From Gemmatimonadaceae bacterium (lineage in GTDB: Bacteria; Gemmatimonadota; Gemmatimonadetes; Gemmatimonadales; Gemmatimonadaceae), in the NCBI GenBank assembly GCA_025936015.1, contig JAICUE010000127.1:1-7260 (forward strand): a DNA stretch of 7,260 bases, in the 5' to 3' direction. The notes under the pieces are model-generated. The model was not told the origin of the DNA and did not search any database. It saw only the letters and a list, made by a program, of their open reading frames with translations. Positions 5,808 to 7,260 of the stretch are shown piece after piece. The translations under genes were made by a program, and so were the position numbers. How positions within the stretch are numbered: the first letter of the stretch is position 1; each line of letters opens with the position of its first letter.

Positions 5808-6622
5808 GCGGTCCTCGGGTGCGGCCACTTGACGCCCTTGAGGAGCTGGAAGCCGATCGCCCGCTCGCGCGACAGTTCGCGAAGGAGCGTCGTCTCCCGC
5901 TCGACGGCGCCGCGCGCCTCGCGCCATCCCCAGCGGCGCCAGGCACGGCCGACGATCTGCGCCTTTTGCGGCCAGGTGAGCTCGGTGGCCTCGACCGTCT
6001 TCATCGTGCCCGATGGGCGCGCCGGACCGCCGCTCGTCCAGTCCTGCACCTGGAGCTCGACGATTCCCGCCTCGCGCATCATCTGCTTCCACTCGACGAG
6101 CATTCGCGGGCGGAGCCCGAGCCGCTCGACGAGCATCTCGCGCGCCGGTCCCTTGATCTCGGAGCTCCAGGTCGGCTGGAGCAGGACGATCACGCCTAAC
6201 GGTTTCGTGACGCGCGCGATCTCGGCGATCGCCCGCGCCGGCGAGGCGAGCGAGGCGAGACTCGGCTCGCCGACCGTCGCGTCGAACACCTCGTTCTCGA
6301 ACGGCAGATCCTCGAGCGGCGCGACCTGATAGCCTAACGTTGCGCCGCGTAGCGCCTCGCGGGCCCGGCGCTCCGCCGCCTCGACGCGCTCGGCGTCGGG
6401 ATCGACGCCGCTCACCGTCGCGCCGGTGCGGACCGCAAGCCACTCGGCGGTGACGCCGTCCCCCGACCCGGAGACGAGCAGCTCGCGGCCGGGCGCTGCT
6501 TCGGTGAGGCGGGCTACCTCGCGGTAGAGCTCCTCGCCGGTCGCACGCCAACGGCCGAGCACCGCCATCTGGACGAGGCGGAGCACGGCCGGCGCTGGTG
6601 GGACACGCCCGGCATCGGTCAT
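5804..6622 (-). CDS. Class I SAM-dependent methyltransferase (Methyltransf_11-like), substrate unknown
   Basis: 272 residues from ATG 6622. Seen: an N-terminal helical cap (about 8-42), motif I ELLVSGSGDGVTAEWLA (47-63), the acidic ribose-binding loop SGVDPD (71-76), LEDLPFENEVFDATVG (103-118; motif IV region) and the post-motif helix and strand ARAIAEIARVTKPLGVIVLLQP (129-150), as in type-11 methyltransferases. The C-terminal third (about 150-272) holds a Trp- and Arg-rich stretch around 217-235 and does not point to a known substrate. Motif I lacks the usual Asp/Glu two residues before its first Gly (V50 is there), though the glycines are kept. The frame stays open upstream to 6778 through the end of the deacetylase gene, but that part is not homologous and M at 6622 begins just before the fold. 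AAGG lies about 10 bases upstream. The stop overlaps corA as GTGA. Small-molecule (quinone or lipid) or protein targets are both possible. Confidence 0.85.
   Translation of the reverse strand: MTDAGRVPPAPAVLRLVQMAVLGRWRATGEELYREVARLTEAAPGRELLVSGSGDGVTAEWLAVRTGATVSGVDPDAERVEAAERRAREALRGATLGYQVAPLEDLPFENEVFDATVGEPSLASLASPARAIAEIARVTKPLGVIVLLQPTWSSEIKGPAREMLVERLGLRPRMLVEWKQMMREAGIVELQVQDWTSGGPARPSGTMKTVEATELTWPQKAQIVGRAWRRWGWREARGAVERETTLLRELSRERAIGFQLLKGVKWPHPRTA
5812..5816 (-). promoter_or_regulatory. Shine-Dalgarno of corA
   Basis: GAGGA on the minus strand, 4 bases before GTG 5807 and inside the end of the methyltransferase gene. Together with the GTGA overlap it fixes the corA start; the frame stays open upstream to about 6551 but is Arg-rich shadow sequence there. 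Confidence 0.55.
6194..6201 (-). repeat. CGTTAGGC octamer, site 9 (methyltransferase)
   Basis: Exact copy on the coding strand, read TTA-GGC (L142-G143) in the methyltransferase. Confidence 0.8.
6332..6339 (-). repeat. CGTTAGGC octamer, site 10 (methyltransferase)
   Basis: Exact copy on the coding strand, read TTA-GGC (L96-G97) in the methyltransferase. Confidence 0.8.
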
Positions 6623-6704
6623 CGGCCGGCCGCCTTGCGAGCGAAGTGCGAGCGCATGCTCGAAAGGTACCAGCGAGAGAGGAGCGTCATAAGATCGATC
6701 GTGC

Positions 6705-7260
6705 TCAGCGCAGGGCGCCGAGGTGCGCGACCGCCGCGGCGCCAAGGCGCTCCGGTGCGTAGCCGCCCTCGAGCGCACTGACGACGCGCCCCCCGCACCA
6801 GGTCGTCGCCCGCTCGACGATGACCCGCGTCAACCCGACGATGTCCTCGATCTCGAGGGTGAATCCGCCAAGCGGATCACCGGCGAGCGAGTCGAATCCG
6901 GCCGAGATAAGGACGATGTCGGGAGTCCATTCGGTGGTCGCGGCGTCGATCCCCCGCTTGAGCGCCGCGACGTACTCGGCGCGCGGCCTCCCCGCTGGCA
7001 TCGGGACGTTCCAGACGGAGCGATGCGGTCCGCGATCATCGACGGCGCCGGTCCCCGGATACCATGGCCACTGGTGCATCGACACGAAGCGGATCGACGG
7101 TTCATCCTCGACGAGCGCTTGCGTCCCGTTGCCGTGGTGCACGTCCCAATCGACGATGAGTACGCGATTCGCGCCATGCTTCGCGCGCGCGTAGTGCGCG
7201 GCGATTGCGATGTTCCCGAACAGGCAGAACCCCATCGCCCGATCGCGGACCGCATGATGG
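6705..7260 (-). CDS. Histone deacetylase-family (class II-like, HDAC/AcuC/acetylpolyamine amidohydrolase) protein, 5' end cut off by the window
   Basis: The last 184 residues are visible; about 130-150 N-terminal residues should lie beyond the right edge. Numbering from the first full codon (7259): the HH dyad of the active site is at residues 1-2, then MGFCLFGNIAIAA (9-21), the zinc-binding DWDVHHGNGTQ (37-47; ligands D39 and H41), a strand and loop VSMHQWPWYPGTGA (59-72), SAGFDSLAGDPLGG (119-132; third zinc ligand D123) and LEGGYAPERL (163-172; transition-state Tyr Y167). All catalytic residues in the visible part are intact. The DWDVHHGNG wording is closer to class II deacetylases and their bacterial homologues than to class I. 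Family knowledge: Zn2+-dependent removal of acyl groups from lysine or polyamines, in the cytoplasm; the substrate is not predictable here. An 82-bp gap separates it from the methyltransferase, so it may belong to a different transcription unit. Confidence 0.93.
   Translation of the reverse strand, partial: HHAVRDRAMGFCLFGNIAIAAHYARAKHGANRVLIVDWDVHHGNGTQALVEDEPSIRFVSMHQWPWYPGTGAVDDRGPHRSVWNVPMPAGRPRAEYVAALKRGIDAATTEWTPDIVLISAGFDSLAGDPLGGFTLEIEDIVGLTRVIVERATTWCGGRVVSALEGGYAPERLGAAAVAHLGALR

Noticed and set aside
4731..6329. Long plus-strand open frame of 532 codons
   Set aside because: Antisense to corA and the methyltransferase, both well supported; its composition (Arg, Glu, Val, His) is that of a shadow frame.
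8..6339. Integron attC or attI core sites: GTTAGGC and GCCTAAC match the GTTRRRY/RYYYAAC core
   Set aside because: Sites lie inside conserved housekeeping genes, are not arranged as inverted pairs 60-140 bp apart, and no integrase or cassette structure is visible.
6623..6704. Promoter or terminator in the deacetylase-methyltransferase gap
   Set aside because: A 5-bp stem (CGAGC 6649-6653, GCTCG 6658-6662) has no T-run, and no -35/-10 pair with acceptable spacing is visible; nothing firm can be called in these 82 bases.

Overview
The window is a dense, GC-rich bacterial chromosomal segment. Every supportable gene lies on the minus strand, so genes read from right to left. In transcription order they are: a class II-like histone-deacetylase-family amidohydrolase (5' end beyond the right edge), a class I SAM-dependent methyltransferase, a CorA-type divalent-cation channel, a GvpL/GvpF-family protein, a PknB-like Ser/Thr protein kinase with an N-terminal zinc ribbon, an enolase-superfamily dipeptide epimerase, and the replication-restart helicase PriA (3' end beyond the left edge). 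No mobile element, CRISPR array, rRNA or tRNA is visible.

Layout. 7260-6705 holds the deacetylase, followed by an 82-bp gap. From 6622 to 2097 five genes are packed like an operon: methyltransferase/corA share GTGA, corA/GvpL-like overlap by 4 or 16 bp, GvpL-like/kinase are 5 bp apart with a strong GGAGGG ribosome site, and kinase/epimerase share ATGA. A 66-bp gap with a small hairpin precedes priA (2030 to 1). There is no gene-free stretch above 300 bases. The long open frames on the plus strand are antisense shadows of these genes.

Function. The five-gene block joins cation transport (CorA), a signalling kinase, a methyltransferase, a cell-wall-type dipeptide epimerase and an isolated gas-vesicle-family protein. 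No single pathway is obvious; co-transcription is inferred from the overlaps, and a shared role is only a possibility. PriA and the deacetylase are probably separate neighbours.

Most striking signal. The octamer CGTTAGGC (GCCTAACG on the other strand) occurs nine times exactly and once with one mismatch in 7.26 kb, scattered inside six different reading frames. All eight TTA leucine codons I could find in the window lie inside this motif, always read TTA-GGC (Leu-Gly); the other two sites are read CCT-AAC (Pro-Asn). This looks like a genome-wide short signal word (comparable in kind to HIP1, DNA uptake sequences, Chi or KOPS) that overrides codon preference. Its role cannot be told from one window.

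Organism. High GC, the zinc-ribbon PknB-type kinase and the gene set suggest a soil or environmental bacterium of a lineage such as Gemmatimonadota. This is a weak inference, not a diagnosis.
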